From: Atopsyche davidsoni
Lineage: Eukaryota; Arthropoda; Insecta; Trichoptera; Hydrobiosidae
DNA length: 64,000 nucleotides
NCBI GenBank assembly: GCA_022113835.1
Contig: JAILWY010000019.1
Coordinates: forward strand, 5,852,001 to 5,916,000
Direction: 5' to 3'
Positions 35,730 to 50,610 of this stretch are shown here, piece after piece. The translations under genes were made by a program, and so were the position numbers. Position 1 is the stretch's first letter. Every line of letters starts with the position of its first letter. The notes beneath the pieces were generated by a model. It was given only the letters and a program-made list of their open reading frames with translations. It made no database searches and had not been told where the DNA came from.

Positions 35730-38700
35730 TAACACAGACTACCAAAATCTTATCGTCAATAAATACAACAAAAAACTGCATGGTTCTCTTGATGTATCTA
35801 AAAATAAGATTTTGATTTTAAAATTCACATCTCAAAGACTCACCCTTAATTAAACATCCGTTATTAACACTCGGATGGGTAATTAACGAAAATGAACGGT
35901 AAAAGCCGCCAATTCCAGTTATCACCGGAAGTTGCCTCGCTTTGGAGCCCAAATTTTTCATTTCCCCGGGGCACAACTAATTACTCTCCTTATAGAACCT
36001 TAGCCAGGGCGACCAACAGTACTGGACGGAATAGCCCCAAATTATTAACTATAAGATATATGAATACCCAAACGAATAGAAGATTACGAACATATTTGCT
36101 TGCACTTGCAATTTCAAGATATGGCCGAAGAAGTCGTTAACAGGCAATAACGCTTAAAATCACAATTTTTCACTGTCTAATATCCTTTTAGAAAAAGTCA
36201 GTTGCTAGCTGCGAGTACGGTTATTATTCATCTTGTGGAAAACCTAATACACATTGATTTTCAAGGATATTTTAAACTAAAATAAAATAAATATATCCAA
36301 TAAGTAATCCAACAAGTAATTCGATTCATTGAAAAAAAAATTGAATGTGTTTTTGCTTACATATTCAACGTTGCATATAATAATAAAAATCGCTTTTTTT
36401 TGTTGAACAGTAGGAAGTAAGGGTGAAACGGGTTCATTGAAACCTTTTAAAGTGATTTCAAACTCCACTTTCATCTGGTACGAGAGATTCCTGTACGACA
36501 AAACACCTGGTCACTGTACGTATATACCGCGACATCCCCTCGCCCTTATAAAAGGGATTTTTTTTATTAATTCTAAAAATAACTCCTTTACATCAACTTT
36601 GAAAAAGGGCCGCTTTTATGTTTAAAAGAAAGACAAACGACTTCAACGGTACATAATATAATATTTTTGTAAAAAACTTGAATAATTTTAAGGAAACATA
36701 AAACTATGTACAACAGTTAAACTTATATTAGGACTTTTAGGACACGTGAACGTTAAGTGATAAAAGCCTTAAAAATATAATTGTCAGGGGAGTTAAGAAT
36801 TAAGCGTAATAAGAAAGTTAGTTTGGATAAAAACATGAATTATTACTGCTCTTATAAAAAAAAAGATCTGCTTATTTCAAAATTCATGATATAACCTGGA
36901 AAAGACTATTTTCCATGTTCTTATTTATAGGCTTTCGGCATTTTATCATGAAACGAGATCCTAATATTGCTGATTGAATAAAATAATGAAATATTTTTTT
37001 AGAGTGCGTATTTGTAATGTTTATAATACATAAAAAGAAGATGCTTATACAAAACAACATCATTAATAATAGAAAACAAATACTTGGCGTATTACAAGCC
37101 TGACTATCAAATTTAAAATTCCTTAAAAATCCGTAAAAATGATTTTTTTTTTAAATCACTAATCGTATAAAGCTACTTTCTAAGGATCTATTTTGTTCAT
37201 AAAATATTTACATTTATAATCAATTTTGAATAATGCTCGTAGTGCGCACAAAAAAAGCAAATTTAAAAAAAAATACAACACGCCACTGATAAAATTATTT
37301 TATCTTTCTATGGAAAATACAATATTTGAATTGGATCTGATAAAGATTTCATTTCCATAATGAAATCAATCAATATTTTTGGCATGAAAACATAAAATGT
37401 ATCAATACATATTTAGTGCATAAATGTATGTATTTAGATAAACGGAAATTACAAATACATAACAAAAACCCCGAAGTAACAATATTTGTGAAAATATAAT
37501 AATTGATGTTGGTTTATAGTAAGCGATTTCTTCATGTGATATCTTCACTGCAAATATATTCAAAATATCATAATTGGACGAAAGATATCTACATTTCTGG
37601 TGAATAATGTTTCAAATTAAAAATATTATTGCAAAACTACGTTTCAGAAATGATTATGAAAAAAATAAAATATTCAGAATATTTTTTTATTCGCATTTCT
37701 TTCATTTCTAATGCTATTCAATAAAATTATTCTAATGGACAAATTTTATACTAGTTTATATTCTATAATATAATTTAAAGATTAAAGAGTGCTTAATTTT
37801 TTGATAATATTTTTATGAAATAACATTCATATATAATATTTTTTTGATTGTTTTATATATTTGGTTCACCGTATTCATGCAACGGATTCATTATAATAAA
37901 TAATATTAACATTTTTTTACATTTTGAGTGATGGTTCTTTGTTGCAAACGGGCTGAATCGCTTACTTGTTTTTTTTTTCAGTAAAAACGCGAAAGTAAAA
38001 GTATGCAAAACAATTTACCATTTTGTTTATATTTTAAATGTGTAATCGCATGCTAAGGGACATGCAATGCGATTATATATGAACCTACTGCACGCCACCG
38101 CATGAAAGCCGAGAGAATCAGCATTATTTTGCATTATATGTTTTTTCAATGCCATGAATTTAACTGCATCCCTCCAGCTGTATCTTAATAAACTATCATG
38201 AAATATATTTATGCCCTTCGTGTCATTTTGCGCAACAGTGTTTGTGCTTGGAGATAAAATTTGCTGTACAGCAGATTGCCTACTCGCAGGCGCTGAAATT
38301 ATTAACTTTTGCATTAATAATTTACTATTTAGATTTTAAATCGACTGTGTCATTGCATAAATTTTTATATAAAAAAAAATCATTTTAAATTCAATCAAAA
38401 TGTATTATTCAAATATTGAAATGTTTGCGGTAAGATTGTACTTTAAATAATATAAACTACGTATACTGCATAAATATAATTTTATGTTCAAATGTTTGGT
38501 TTTCTATTGTATTACCGAAATGTGAAGCTCCAACTAACGTTAGAATATGCCTAGGTAAGATTTTAACAGAGACCACAGTGCTTAGCTATGGAACAACATC
38601 TAATAAAAAAAAGTATCAGATAAAAATATATATACACAGTATATAACGCATGAACTAAAAATCAAGCATTAATAGAGTCTTTAACTGAAATATATATATT

Positions 38701-38800
38701 TCGTGTGTGTATATTTTTTATAAGGTGATATAAATGCTGCACTTTACCTACACAGATATAAACTGCTATTGTTAAAGACAGGTGATTCCGGTTCGCGCTT
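35730..38800. other. AT-rich region, nothing recognised
   Basis: Includes an open frame of moderate GC at 35892-36140 without any recognised similarity, and long A/T-rich sequence thereafter. No repeat structure beyond short homopolymers. Confidence 0.6.
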
Positions 38801-38814
38801 TTTTTTTTACGTTG

Positions 38815-39080
38815 ATAATGGACCGATCCGGCGGAGCGGGCGAAGGGTGCTGCGGGCACCGCGGACGGCGTAGAACTGGGGAGCCGGTGCGGGGGGTGGA
38901 CCTGGTGGAGGGAGGAGGGAGGAAGGAGGAGGGATGAGAGAAGAGGGAGGAGGGAGGAGAGAGGGGGGAGGAGAGAGGAGGGAGGAGACAAGAGGGCCCG
39001 GCGGAGAGGGGACGCCTGTGCGCCGACCTCTTGCATAATACTCTGGATGCTCTCTCAGACCAGGGACAAAGGGAGCTTCT
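38815..39080. other. GC-rich island with 82-nt polypurine tract
   Basis: A GC-rich block in AT-rich surroundings. Its core, 38907-38988 on the plus strand, is all purine (repeats of GGAGGGA, GGAGAGA) except one T at 38935. All three minus-strand frames are open across it because the complement is Ser/Pro-rich by composition, so they are not evidence of a gene. Such homopurine mirror-like tracts can form triplex DNA and often sit near promoters; that role here is inference. Confidence 0.75.
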
Positions 39081-39099
39081 TCGAGCTTGAAATACAAAA

Positions 39100-42000
39100 A
39101 CTTTCAAAACCAACTATTGGACACTGTAAACGTCAATCGATGATTTCAAATATTGCTACAATATCGCTACATACATTATACATATTTTTTTAGTTCTGCT
39201 CTAACGCATAAAAATGCGCTCACAATTAACACTGCAGGCTGCGTACGCACAAACTGAATGAAAAATTTATTAATCTATTTTTCTTAACGATTTAATGAAT
39301 TCGACTAATTCTAGCCGATTGGCTATGTTTTATTAATTTGTTTAATGTGCAAAAAAAAAAACCGCCGACAAAAGGCAGTATATTGTAAATGAATTCAAAT
39401 GAGTTTTGAGCCAAAATATACACGTAGATTAAAAATATATTTTAAATTATCAAAACATACATATATATGCTACATATCTATACTTTGTTATATGAGGATA
39501 ATTTAAAATGCATAAGGGAGAGGCTTACAACGTTGCCTAACCTAACCACCCATCATATAGTTCTCATATCACTATCTTATGCACCCTTGTATAGCGCAAC
39601 GGTTGAAAGGATTTGTTGCAGGCCTATTAAAATAAAAAGGTATCACTCAATATTTGTATTTATTTCACAAAACTATTGATAATCATAAAAATTATTACTA
39701 AAAAAAATTATCCCTGTGTATGACATCAGTAATAACAGTTAATTTGAAATACAACAAGCATGAAGTAATGTTTACTACTGACTGAAAAAGTTTACTGAAA
39801 TCCACTAAAACCTTCTACAAATATTCAGCAGAAGGCACTCAATTAGCAATTATCATAAAGCTCATATAATTTTTAAGCAAATAGAACCTTCATTCATACT
39901 GAATTAAACATTGATGACGTAGGTCCGTTTAGTTTAGGTTATCACCAAAAAATCTATTTTTTTCTCGCAGTTTTAGAATCAAATTTATTGATTGCTTGTA
40001 ATAATAAATAATCAATAGTTCTCATTGAACTTGATTAAAAATGTAGAGACATAGTAACAGAACTTGAACTATTTTCAACTATATATTTTTATTGTAATGT
40101 GGCATAATCAAAGGTATTATTATAACTGATTCTTCAAAATCGAATAAAAATATCCTGAGCAAATACACGAACATAATTCACGCAAACTTTGTGATTTATT
40201 TTTGTATTTGTAACTTTGTCATTTATTAGTAGAAAATTACAATTGCTTTGATATCTCTTTGTAATGTATAATACTTAGGCTTTTGCGACCACTGCTTTGG
40301 AATTTTAAATGATCTCCACACATGTTACAGATCAATAAAATACAGAAAAGTTTCATTAAAAAATAAAATTTAGTTCAAAAATATATCTGAACAAAAAAAC
40401 TACAATGAAAATAAACGAACAATACCATGCTTTTTTTATTTTAAATGTTGAATTTTAATAGTAGTATTAAGCTTTGTTCGTCAAGGACTGAGAATCATTG
40501 TAAAAAATGAACATGTGTTCAACCAATCAACAATACTGATTAGAATCAATATAAAAAATATCATTGATTAGATTACGTGACGTAACTTAATCGCTTAAGC
40601 GATGTGCCCAAACAAATTTCTAATACGCTTTATATTTAATGAACAGCAATATTATTTACATACATAATTGAAACTTTTTCGTCAATAAGTTTTTCTACAT
40701 TACCACAATTTTAAATGCTTCGATTAATTAATCGAAGCATTTGTGCTCTGTTTTATAAAATAAAACACAATTGTCCTAACAGCTATTCTAGATATTGAAA
40801 CAAATTTTATACCATATATAGAAACATATTTTTAGTGTAAAATAACGAATATATGGTTATTAATCTGCTTCAAGTCAGTTTGACGTAAAAAAACAACAAC
40901 AAAAAAAAAACTTCACAATGGTGTGACGTGATATTTTTTTTTATAATATCATATCAATGTCAAATTTACAATCGATATAGAAATTACTTGTGTAGTTTAA
41001 TTTAATTGAACAAAAATTAATACTTGTAATATTACAAGTAATTGATTTCAATACTTTTTACTGGCAAAAATTGCTTTTAAATGCTAAATTTATTTCATTT
41101 ATATTGAAGTCGATACCCCTTTTAGTCATAACAATTGTCAATCATTGAATGGCCTTAAAGTAAATACAATTAAACAAACAATTACTGACTCGAAATAACC
41201 ATGGACCATTTTAAACATTTTTAACCAATAACTAATCAAAGTGATTTCACAATTGTTTTTCAGTATATACTTTTGAAAATACATTATTTTTCTATTTAAA
41301 TTTTTAACAATATTCAAGTGTACCAAATGTTATACCAAGTTTTTATCTGACCTTTCAGTTTCATAGGCGATTTCATAACGTTATCTGGCTTTTGAATTAT
41401 TGCATTCATTCATCGATTCAGATTATATAATTTCCATTAAATTATAGTGGTAACATTAAAAATTTACTGTCTGGTCTAAAAATATCTGATATATTACATC
41501 AACTATATCGACCACGTCAAAAGAAGTTTTAATACCGCTTGCATTTATAAGCAAGGTGTATTAAGTTTGATGGCTCGAGTATTTTAATAACTTCAGATAA
41601 TTAATAAAATTATATACAAAACTATAAAATATATACCTAAAATTTAACGTAATAGCAGTCGATTATTAAAAGTTTAATATAAAATCGTTTAAATGTAACA
41701 AAAATTTAGAGAATGGAAAGTAAAAAAAATTCTGAAAAAAACGTATCTATCTGACTAAATATTATAATATTTTTCTATGTCATAAGTGCAAGTTTGTAGA
41801 AGAAAAAAAACTCATATGAATTAATGAACCCGTAATCATTTATATAGTAACTAAAACGAAGCATGCAGTAATGCATGTACTAATTTACTATATATATAAC
41901 TCTAAAAATTTATGTTTTTTTTAATTTATTTAATGTAATTTTTAATCTGCCAATTTTTATGACGTATTTCACACATTGTAAGCAATTATTTTATCTTTTA

Positions 42001-42490
42001 AATAAATCACAAAATCACTCATTGCGAAATCAAATTGTATACTTTTTAAGTTATAGATAGAGTATAAAATACGAAAACCTTTTCAATATTCAGATTTGTA
42101 TCTTACAATTAAATACTAATTGATTTATTTTAGTTCAACAACCTATTAAAAATCATCTAAATAAATAAACGTTTAAATACTTATAAAATATTTTTCAACA
42201 TAAAAACATGAGGTAGTGTTAAGTTTGAATAAACACCAATGTACATATTTAGCAAAAAATTTAATTTCATTTATACGTTTTTAATGATCATATCATCTGC
42301 TGAAAAACTTACAAAAACGGATGCTTTCAGTTTTCAAATGCGCGATAACAACAAAAAACGGCGAATTCGCACATCTGTATTTAAAAGCATATCACACAAA
42401 AAAAACACGATTTTTTTTTTAAATATATATATATATATATACACATCATGTTTTATATGAGTAACTAATAATAATAATAAATTTAATATA
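39100..42490. other. AT-rich region with a perfect palindrome
   Basis: No gene recognised. It holds a perfect 30-bp palindrome (40713-40742) and a (TA)n run at 42423-42441. Confidence 0.6.
40713..40742. repeat. Perfect 30-bp palindrome
   Basis: Arms AAATGCTTCGATTAA and TTAATCGAAGCATTT abut with no spacer, and the symmetry ends exactly at both edges. It could extrude as a cruciform. No related copy was seen in the window. Confidence 0.9.
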
Positions 42491-42504
42491 CAGCTTCTCA
42501 CCGC

Positions 42505-42640
42505 ACTGTTCTAAAGTAACTGCAGGTCGGCGTGCGAGCGAGAAGAGAATAGGGAAGAGCCGCGGGTGCGAGCGAGACGAAGATACTCCCCGAGGACGGC
42601 GTCCGGCCGCGAACACAGGCAGATTAAAATGTTACGGATT
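42505..42640. other. Short GC-rich island
   Basis: About 135 bp with ggtcggcgtgcgagcgagaa and gaggacggcgtccggccgcg, far above local GC. A repeated gtgcgagcgaga motif occurs at about 42533 and 42566. No coding similarity. An ACCCTGTATA sequence follows at about 42688, resembling a TIR end without a partner. Confidence 0.4.
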
Positions 42641-45600
42641 ACTCATAACAGGTGGACGTGCCCGCAAAGGGTTAAGCTCACACGACGCACCCTGTATAGC
42701 ATAAATGACACATAATAAATACGCCAAGAACCTAATCGGAATGCTGCATAAACCTATGGTGATGATTCCAATGTAAGGATTGATTTCCTCATTAAAATTT
42801 CCAAAGTTTCCCACAACCCTAAAGAAAGCTTCACTAACCAAATCTTTAGACACTTTATAATAAAATCCATTTAACGCACATGAACAAAAAAATATATAAT
42901 TACAACGCATGCCAAAAAATACGAACCGTGCAATGTTTTAAGGTAATTCACATATGATACTACGCACATTAACAATGTGAATTTATTTTTAAATATATTC
43001 ATATATGTGTCGCGGAAAAAATCATTTTATATTTTGCATATAAACAAGTCTAATAACCTGCGCCAGTCTAAGCTTAGATCACAGTGAAAAAAATTTAATA
43101 GCACAAATAAATACAGTAAATATTTTCAGGAAACCCTGAAGTTAACCTTGCTACTGAAAAAGGAACTCGAGTCTCTTAAAGTTGTCCCTGAAAAATATTC
43201 GCATTTCGCTGCAACGCGCTCAAATACATTGCATGATAACACAAATACCAAAGTTACTTGGCATACACGATACTTATGAATATATATTGAATTTTTTATT
43301 AATACAAACCCAGTTCTTGAACTGTGCAATTTCATTAAAAAAAAAATTGCAAACCGCACATATCGCATTTTATAAAAATTCGCTTGCATGTAACACATTA
43401 TACTATTATGAGATAAATTATTTTCCAGTTTACAGCTCAATAAAGTATTTATTTTGTAAACGCGTTAAGAAATACATAAGCGCTGCTTTAAAATCATCGA
43501 TTAAAAACTATTATAAAAAAATGTGTGCTAAATTAAATAAAAACAAATCTAAGATACTTTTTACGTAAAGCAAATTGTATGAAAACGATTTCGTTTTGAG
43601 ACTTTTAATAATATTGTTGCTCGTGAGACAGCAAAATTATCAAGTAAAAAAGTACAACTAACATTTTTATGCTACACTTAAGTCGTATCTACTTTGGTAA
43701 GCGGCCGTTAACTAGTGGTTAAAGTATAAAGAAATGATACAGTACAGCAACACGCAATATGTTTTATTATTCATACTTCACAAAGGTCCGCGTCTATAAT
43801 TTCTTGGGAGTAGATAGTAAAAGCCATCTACTTGTATTTGTTCCTTATTCTGTTTTCCTGCAGAATTGCAGGTGTCTTCAGGTTATACAGGTAGGTAGGC
43901 AGGTTTCAGTCAGGTAGCATGTACGCTATCATGTTTCTGCTCGATGTATTCTGTGTGGTTAGTTACTATTTTATAATATTCTGAGCTGTATATTTTTTAC
44001 AGTGTCAGCACGCAAGGCAAGCCCGTTCAATCCATTAATTAATACTAATTTTGGCTTCTCGGGAATTTTCAGCCAGAAATAATTGAAAATTTCGTGAAAA
44101 GTGCCAGTCATTTGCAAATGAAGCCTCGGAAAATATGAGTAATGATGCATATTATGTATTTATTATGTTTTATCTCTACCTTCACGTAAAAAGCCGCACG
44201 TTCTGGCTGAAAATCCAGGCGATTTCACTGTCACACGTGTTATTGTTTTTTATAAATTTATTCAAATTTTAAATTAAATAAATACATAAAACACTTAAAA
44301 AAAACTTTTAGAGTTTTATAACGTATATCATACATTTAAAAATGGCATAATATATAGTTATTAATTTAAAATATAACCAGCAATATTGAGTACAGAGTAA
44401 TACATATAATATTTATAAAGCATTTCATTGCTTAAAAATACATAGAAAATTTAAAAAAAATTGTACTTACCCGAATGGCTTGAATATCAAAAGCTATTCA
44501 CAATGACAATCACTTTTAAAAGGTAAAATAAAAATATATATTAAACCAAAAACGGACTGTTTGTGAAGACACAAAAGTATTACAAGTTGTTCTTACGTGA
44601 AAGACAAGAATATAACTTTTTTAATCGATTAATATTTTTGTTTCATATAAATAATATGAATCTTGAAATACACAATTGTAATGGTCAAGTCAACTTTACT
44701 TTCAGCCTAGATATTTGCATGTTGATACCTGAATAAGGCTGTTTTACAGTTTCTCCACAAACAGTCCTCGGGTACCATGTGACTGAAAACCAACTCAGTT
44801 AGTACTGGAACTAGCTATAAATTATTTCAGTGGTAGGAGATTAGGGGAGGTTAGGTTCTACCTGTTGAAGGCCTCTAGGGGCGCTTTATTACCCGCGGAG
44901 GCTTTAAAGTATCGACAGAAAATCGATGTTTATTTCTGCAAGTGGAAATAAATTTACATGTACACGATTCATGTAAAGGAAAGTATTAAATATATTATAT
45001 ACCTTACATTAAAAGCATACGTTATACGTTCGTATATAAAAAAAGATGTCAGTATGCTTACATTATATTTTATTGTTTTTAATGTTTTCAAATAGAATTC
45101 ACGATATAAAATAACATACGATTTCTGCAGGATTATCAAAAATTGTTTTTTTAATTTTGATTTTTTTTTTGTATTACTTTTAACATAAACTATTTCTAAA
45201 CTTTTCAAGTCTATGGAAGTTATTAATTTTTCAAAACTTAGATTTAGTTTAACCAAATGGTTCAAAATACAGATTTGACTTATTTTCAACATATTCTTAT
45301 GGCGAATTTATTTTTCTAATTAAAAAACATAACTGTTATTTTTCAATGATTTTTTTGTCTTTTTTTGTAAAGCACATTTTCTTGTGTATGCCAATGTATG
45401 TTGTGTATGTTTTGAATATGCCATTCGTATATCTTTTGGCGAATGTTTCAAAGCCAAAACAACAAAGGTCACTCGTAATAGACCAAAAGGTCTCAAAATA
45501 ATAAAACGCTTCATGTGACATTTAAGACCACACTTTTGTCAGAAAAAAACACCTTATTGGGGAACCAGTAATATATTTTTGCTTTAAGTCTACACGAGCA

Positions 45601-46950
45601 AACCATGCAAGCGTATATTATCTGCACGTATTCTATAAATCACACTCCTTACAGTTACACGAGGGTGATAAACAGATAAACTAACAAATTTGAGGGTTAC
45701 ACTTCTGACATTCATGTACACAGTAAAGTAACAGATTTCATTCTCTCAGAACTTTATTTACAAAACAACTTGTTAATTGCTTTTTTATTTGTGTGTGCGT
45801 TTCCGAAACGACAACTCGCCAGACGAATTTCAAATACAATGCAGTATTTCAAATTAAATCAACATACCGGTATTTCGCTGGTTTATTAAAAAAAAAAAAC
45901 CTTTTTCATAATTTCAGAAACGACGTGCTATGAGCATACTTTATACTCTACGTGGCGTAGAGTTGATGCTTGGGGAGCTTGTGTCAACGATCCCTTGTGA
46001 TGCCAGGATTGCCTTATCTCTGCCACCCTCTGGGAAATGCCAATTAAGCCTCCCTCCCTTATCAGTTGCGACAGATGAAACAGTCTGTCTAATGATTTTA
46101 CATATATCCCAACGCAACCTTTGGATCGCTCACGGCGGGATCCGAATTTACGATACATGATATATGCAGAAACGTATAACCAAATATTTGAAAATTATTA
46201 CAAAAACAGACTAAAGAGTGAGCAATAAATATGTCATTAGCAAAATGTATGATAGAAAAGATTCGCATTCCAAAAAAAACTTACATCGATTTCACTTGTG
46301 ATATCTGATATCTTTTGTGTTCGCGTATGATATCTAATTATTTTATATGTACATATTTGATGTTATGTACGTAATATGAGAAGTACTCTTTTATGGGAAA
46401 GCACTTGGGGTAGTTTAAATACCTGAGTCGGAGGCGACAACACGACGGCTAATAGTTCGCACCGGTAGAAACTTTCCGCGTTGAATAAAACAAGACAGCC
46501 GCACTGGAGGAAATTCGGCTGGAGCTTTGTGCGGCTACATAATAATGGAAGGCTTTTATTCATTTCGCGAGAAACCTCTTCCTGAATGGGTCGAGTTTCA
46601 TCCTTCACTTGTTAGGGTTGTAACGTGAGGAGGCTGGAGATGGGGGTAATTTACGATCCTCCCTACCAGAATGAGAGGTTATTAACGCAGGGCCGGTTTG
46701 TGAGTCGGGAGTGAGGGTGAACGCACAGAATTCTGATATTCGGGGATGCTTGATAATTGCATTATTATTCTTGATCAATCTCAGCTATCGATTTCTTAAA
46801 AAAAAATTAAGTTATTATAATCACAGCGACTCCAGTTTAATCAATAAATTAAAAACGAGAAAGTAAAAAAAAAGCCATTTAAATGTAATTATTTTTGATA
46901 CAATGTTATTGCTCAATTTTATAGCAATATTATATTTTTTTTTATAATTT
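42640..46950. other. Mostly AT-rich region, nothing recognised
   Basis: A GC-richer stretch at 45945-46155 is open on both strands but shows no known protein. No transposon ends were recognised. Confidence 0.5.
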
Positions 46951-46959
46951 CTTTATATA

Positions 46960-46996
46960 GACCGGTTCCGCCAACCCTTAACGTTGGCATTATCAA
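46960..46996 (-). ncRNA. PLE hammerhead motif, mutated
   Basis: Minus strand reads UUUGAUAAUGCCAACGU, a stem II partner GUUGG, then GGA in place of GAA, palindrome ACCGGU and C at 46960. Same family as 58059-58094. The GAA core mutation predicts loss of cleavage. Short flanking PLE similarity only (ttattacttatataaattc upstream). Confidence 0.65.
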
Positions 46997-46999
46997 ACG

Positions 47000-49847
47000 A
47001 ATTTATATAAGTAATAAATTTGGGAATTCTGTGCTTTAAGCAAATAATGCTTAGCGGTGCTTCTATAGTAATAAAAACTTCGAAACAACAGTAACAAAAC
47101 CCGTTTTAAAAAATCGACATTTGATTATAAATGTATCTAGAACACTGTGGGGTGCATGTGCACAGCGAGGACATGCCTCGTAAACGAACATGTGTTTGCA
47201 TAGCTAAAGTATGGGACGAGAGCTTACACCGTTTCCCAGGGCAAACTTTCAGTACTGACAAAATAGATTACAGGCAGCTAGACTAGTTTAAAATATACAA
47301 AAAAACTGTTTTTTTGCATGAGCTTTCACATATGCATATAAAAAAAAATATGTACAAAAAGCACACGTGTGCTCGTATTGCTTTTCAGGTGTTGCGGAGC
47401 TTTCGGTTCTGCCCGCAGGTAAGTCACCTGGGAGATTACCTTTCGAAGATTCCGAGATTAAATTTTCCGCCACTTTTTGTTGGAGCGATTCTTTGTTCTG
47501 GGCCTCTCTGGAGATGCGATTCCGTTACCCCCGGAGGGTTGAATTCAAACAATTGTTTTAATCCCTCTCATTTAAATATTTTTAAATAAAATTGCGCTCT
47601 TTTTCTTTCCTTCGTGCGGTTTTTATTTGTGTTTTGTTTTGCAGTTGCTCGAGAACTTTTAACGAGAAAGCTCGGTTTGTGGAATTATCATTTCATTGCA
47701 CACTACGTTTAGAATGAAGCTTTTGCATTTGTCAAATAACACAGATAACATTCAGAACTTATTTTATACGAAACTGTTTGTAAATATTGTTAACAATGCT
47801 ATAAATTATATCGTTCTATTAAAAGCCAAAAACTTGTTATGAGGTGTGTTACCACCGTACAAAGTTTAATAAAGCAATACTAAGTTGTAAAATTTTTAAG
47901 TTTTATTTGCGATAAACAAGCATATCTTTAGTCTACAGATTATGCTAAAAAATTAATAAATATGAATAAAAATTTCATAGTAAGTATAGTACACCATCGT
48001 TATCAAATAGCTTATAATATCATTACACGTGATAATAACGAATTTCGATAGACAAAACAGAATACTTGTAAAATTAGCACATTAAATGCAGATGCAAATC
48101 GTTTTCGACCCGGCTCGAATGGGTTTGAGCTTAATTACGTCTGTTTGGGGAGTCACCTGTTATATTTACGAGCAGATTAAACCGGGAAACTCGCAGGCAA
48201 AAACCAAAGAGATAACCACCGAGCCAACTTCAATAACCAATTCAACTAAAATATTAACACCGACTTTTATTAAATATATTTATTTAAAAAATATTTTTTA
48301 TTCTTCAATGGCGTTCTTACTATGTTTTTTTGTACATTCACTTGATATAACAAAAAAACTGAACAGGTCACATTATAAATTATAATGAAAACTGTCCTCC
48401 GTTGTTCACATAAGTGCCTTTTTTTTAAGTGTATTATTTTTCATCGCTACAACGTTCAAAAGCAGCCCTTTCAATAAAGAGCTTTCAGTTTAATGCAATT
48501 ATTCAGCTCCTCTGCCATTAAAGAATGTGGCTTTATTACACCTTTTACATGCTAGAGTGCTTTCGTCGTGTATTTTAAACAATCATATTATAAATTTACC
48601 ATCTATTTTTTTATTAAAGCCTTTATTAAAAACTATGCTAGACAAGGAATGATACACGATCTTGGTTCTAAAGGTATTTTAATTCAACTGATAAAATGAG
48701 ATGCGACACGGTCGAGGTAATCGATATTTTCCGATACGTGCTAAACGAGTGATTCCTCCATTTTGTGATTTCCAATTTTATACCATTAAAACTTTACACA
48801 TAGTTTGTGTTTGCTCATTGTTCGTGGCGTTATTTTACAATATATTCCCCGATTTTAACTCGAGGGGTGAGTCAATACACGCGCTTTTAGCAGTCATACA
48901 ATTAATCATACAAGAAAAGTTATACCTACTTTGTATTAGTCGGACATTACCACTTTCTTATGATTCTGTGCCGTTTTTTTTTTTACGATTATATCACAAA
49001 AACTTAAACACAAAAGTCGTAAAAACTTTATTTAAAAAATAAGTTTTACTGAAACATAAAAAGTTTTAGCGATGCAAAGAATCTAAAAAATTATTTCGCT
49101 AAATATCCACAATATTAAGTTAACTAACTTTTAGTTAAGATAGATTCTATTTTATAAATATAAAAGGTTATCCAAATCATAATTAGTTAAGCGTCTTATT
49201 AAATACTTATAATGTATTTGAAAAGTTTTTGATCTATCTATTTTAATTTGATTTTGTTTTTAAAGTACAAATGATTTTAGCTCTTGGAGCAAACGTTGCT
49301 CATTTATGAGAGAAAAAAGATAATTAATAAACTGTAAATATTTTCAAATCTATAAAAATAAAACTTATAGTTGCTGTCGTATTCTTTAGAATAATTTTTA
49401 TTATTAAAAATTAATGGACCTTCACAAAGTGATAAACTTCAGCGAGGAAAAAAAATGACGACACTTACATTACACTTTGATCCTTCCCGTTTCGTACGAA
49501 GTTCTCTCAAGCGTTATTGGGGAAAAGACGTGTAAAGTGCCTGAAATAATGACTTGCAATTTCAAATAGGCCCTTTCAGGTATGTGCGAAGCCTTCCCCT
49601 AAAGCCACCGTCACTCAGCCAAATTCTAAGAAGAATTTCGGGTATCGAGACACGAACTCGAAGATGGGCATAATCGAATCTATCAGCTTAACGACTAAAA
49701 TAATTATTATTTTAAAAACGAATTTGATTTATTTACTTATCTATTACCGTTTTTTTTTTCAAAGTTTGAAAAGATTGATAAAATCACGACTTTTCAAAAA
49801 CCATAGTTTTATATAAAAAAAAAATATTTTTAAACTAATCTTTTACC

Positions 49848-49902
<55 letters not shown>

Positions 49903-50610
49903 AATCTTTTTATTTCAGTTAAAAAAAAAGACACCTAAATGCTTAGGGCTCTAGATCCGTTGGTCATGATAATTTCCAATTCCTTAATGATCTAGGTCCC
50001 ATAATCGAGCTTTTTTATCATTTTCTGGTCCGTTTTGCGAAAAATCGACTGCACCAATCTATTATTTTATTTTATTTCTTAAAAATTTACTATTAATATG
50101 TGTTTTTTTCCGATCGAAGTGTAGGAATTTGGAGATTCGTCATGTCCCTTTTCCAAGAGTCCTAAACATTTAAAAGTATTTTTTTCAATTGGAATTAAAA
50201 AATTAAATATAAACATTGTGCGATATATTATTTTAAAAAAATTATTTTTTTCGTCATTTCGTGATTTTATTTCACCATAAAAATCGACGTTAATTAAATA
50301 ATAAAAAATAGGTAAATATAATTTATAGTTTTTTCAATACTCTGTAAAATAATCAACTTTTGGCATAGAAAAATAAAATGACAATTAAATTAATTAAATG
50401 ACACGATTTCGCCAGATAATGGATGCCTCTGGTGTCCGGTTGGACACCAGAGGCCAATTAAAAGGCTGGAAGCAACTGTCTCCAAACATTTGGAATTTAA
50501 TTTTTTTCAATTGGTGCAATGATTTTCCTGAAATTATTATGTTAATATGTTTAACGCTTGCTTTGTCTTAAAAAATGTTTTGTGAACATAAGCGCATACT
50601 GTTTCCGCAG
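47000..50610. other. AT-rich region with microsatellite and SINE-like module
   Basis: Contains a GC-richer segment at 47380-47560 with a possible 30-nt microexon, a tRNA-like SINE candidate at 49560-49690 (minus; B box GAGTTCGTGTCTCG) and a long (AT)n run at 49849-49898. No gene recognised. Confidence 0.5.
49849..49898. repeat. (AT)n microsatellite
   Basis: Uninterrupted AT dinucleotide repeat of about 50 bp. Confidence 0.98.

Noticed and set aside
38662..39113. Three overlapping minus-strand frames rich in Ser/Pro/Leu
   Set aside because: All three frames are open because of the polypurine tract; none resembles a protein family.
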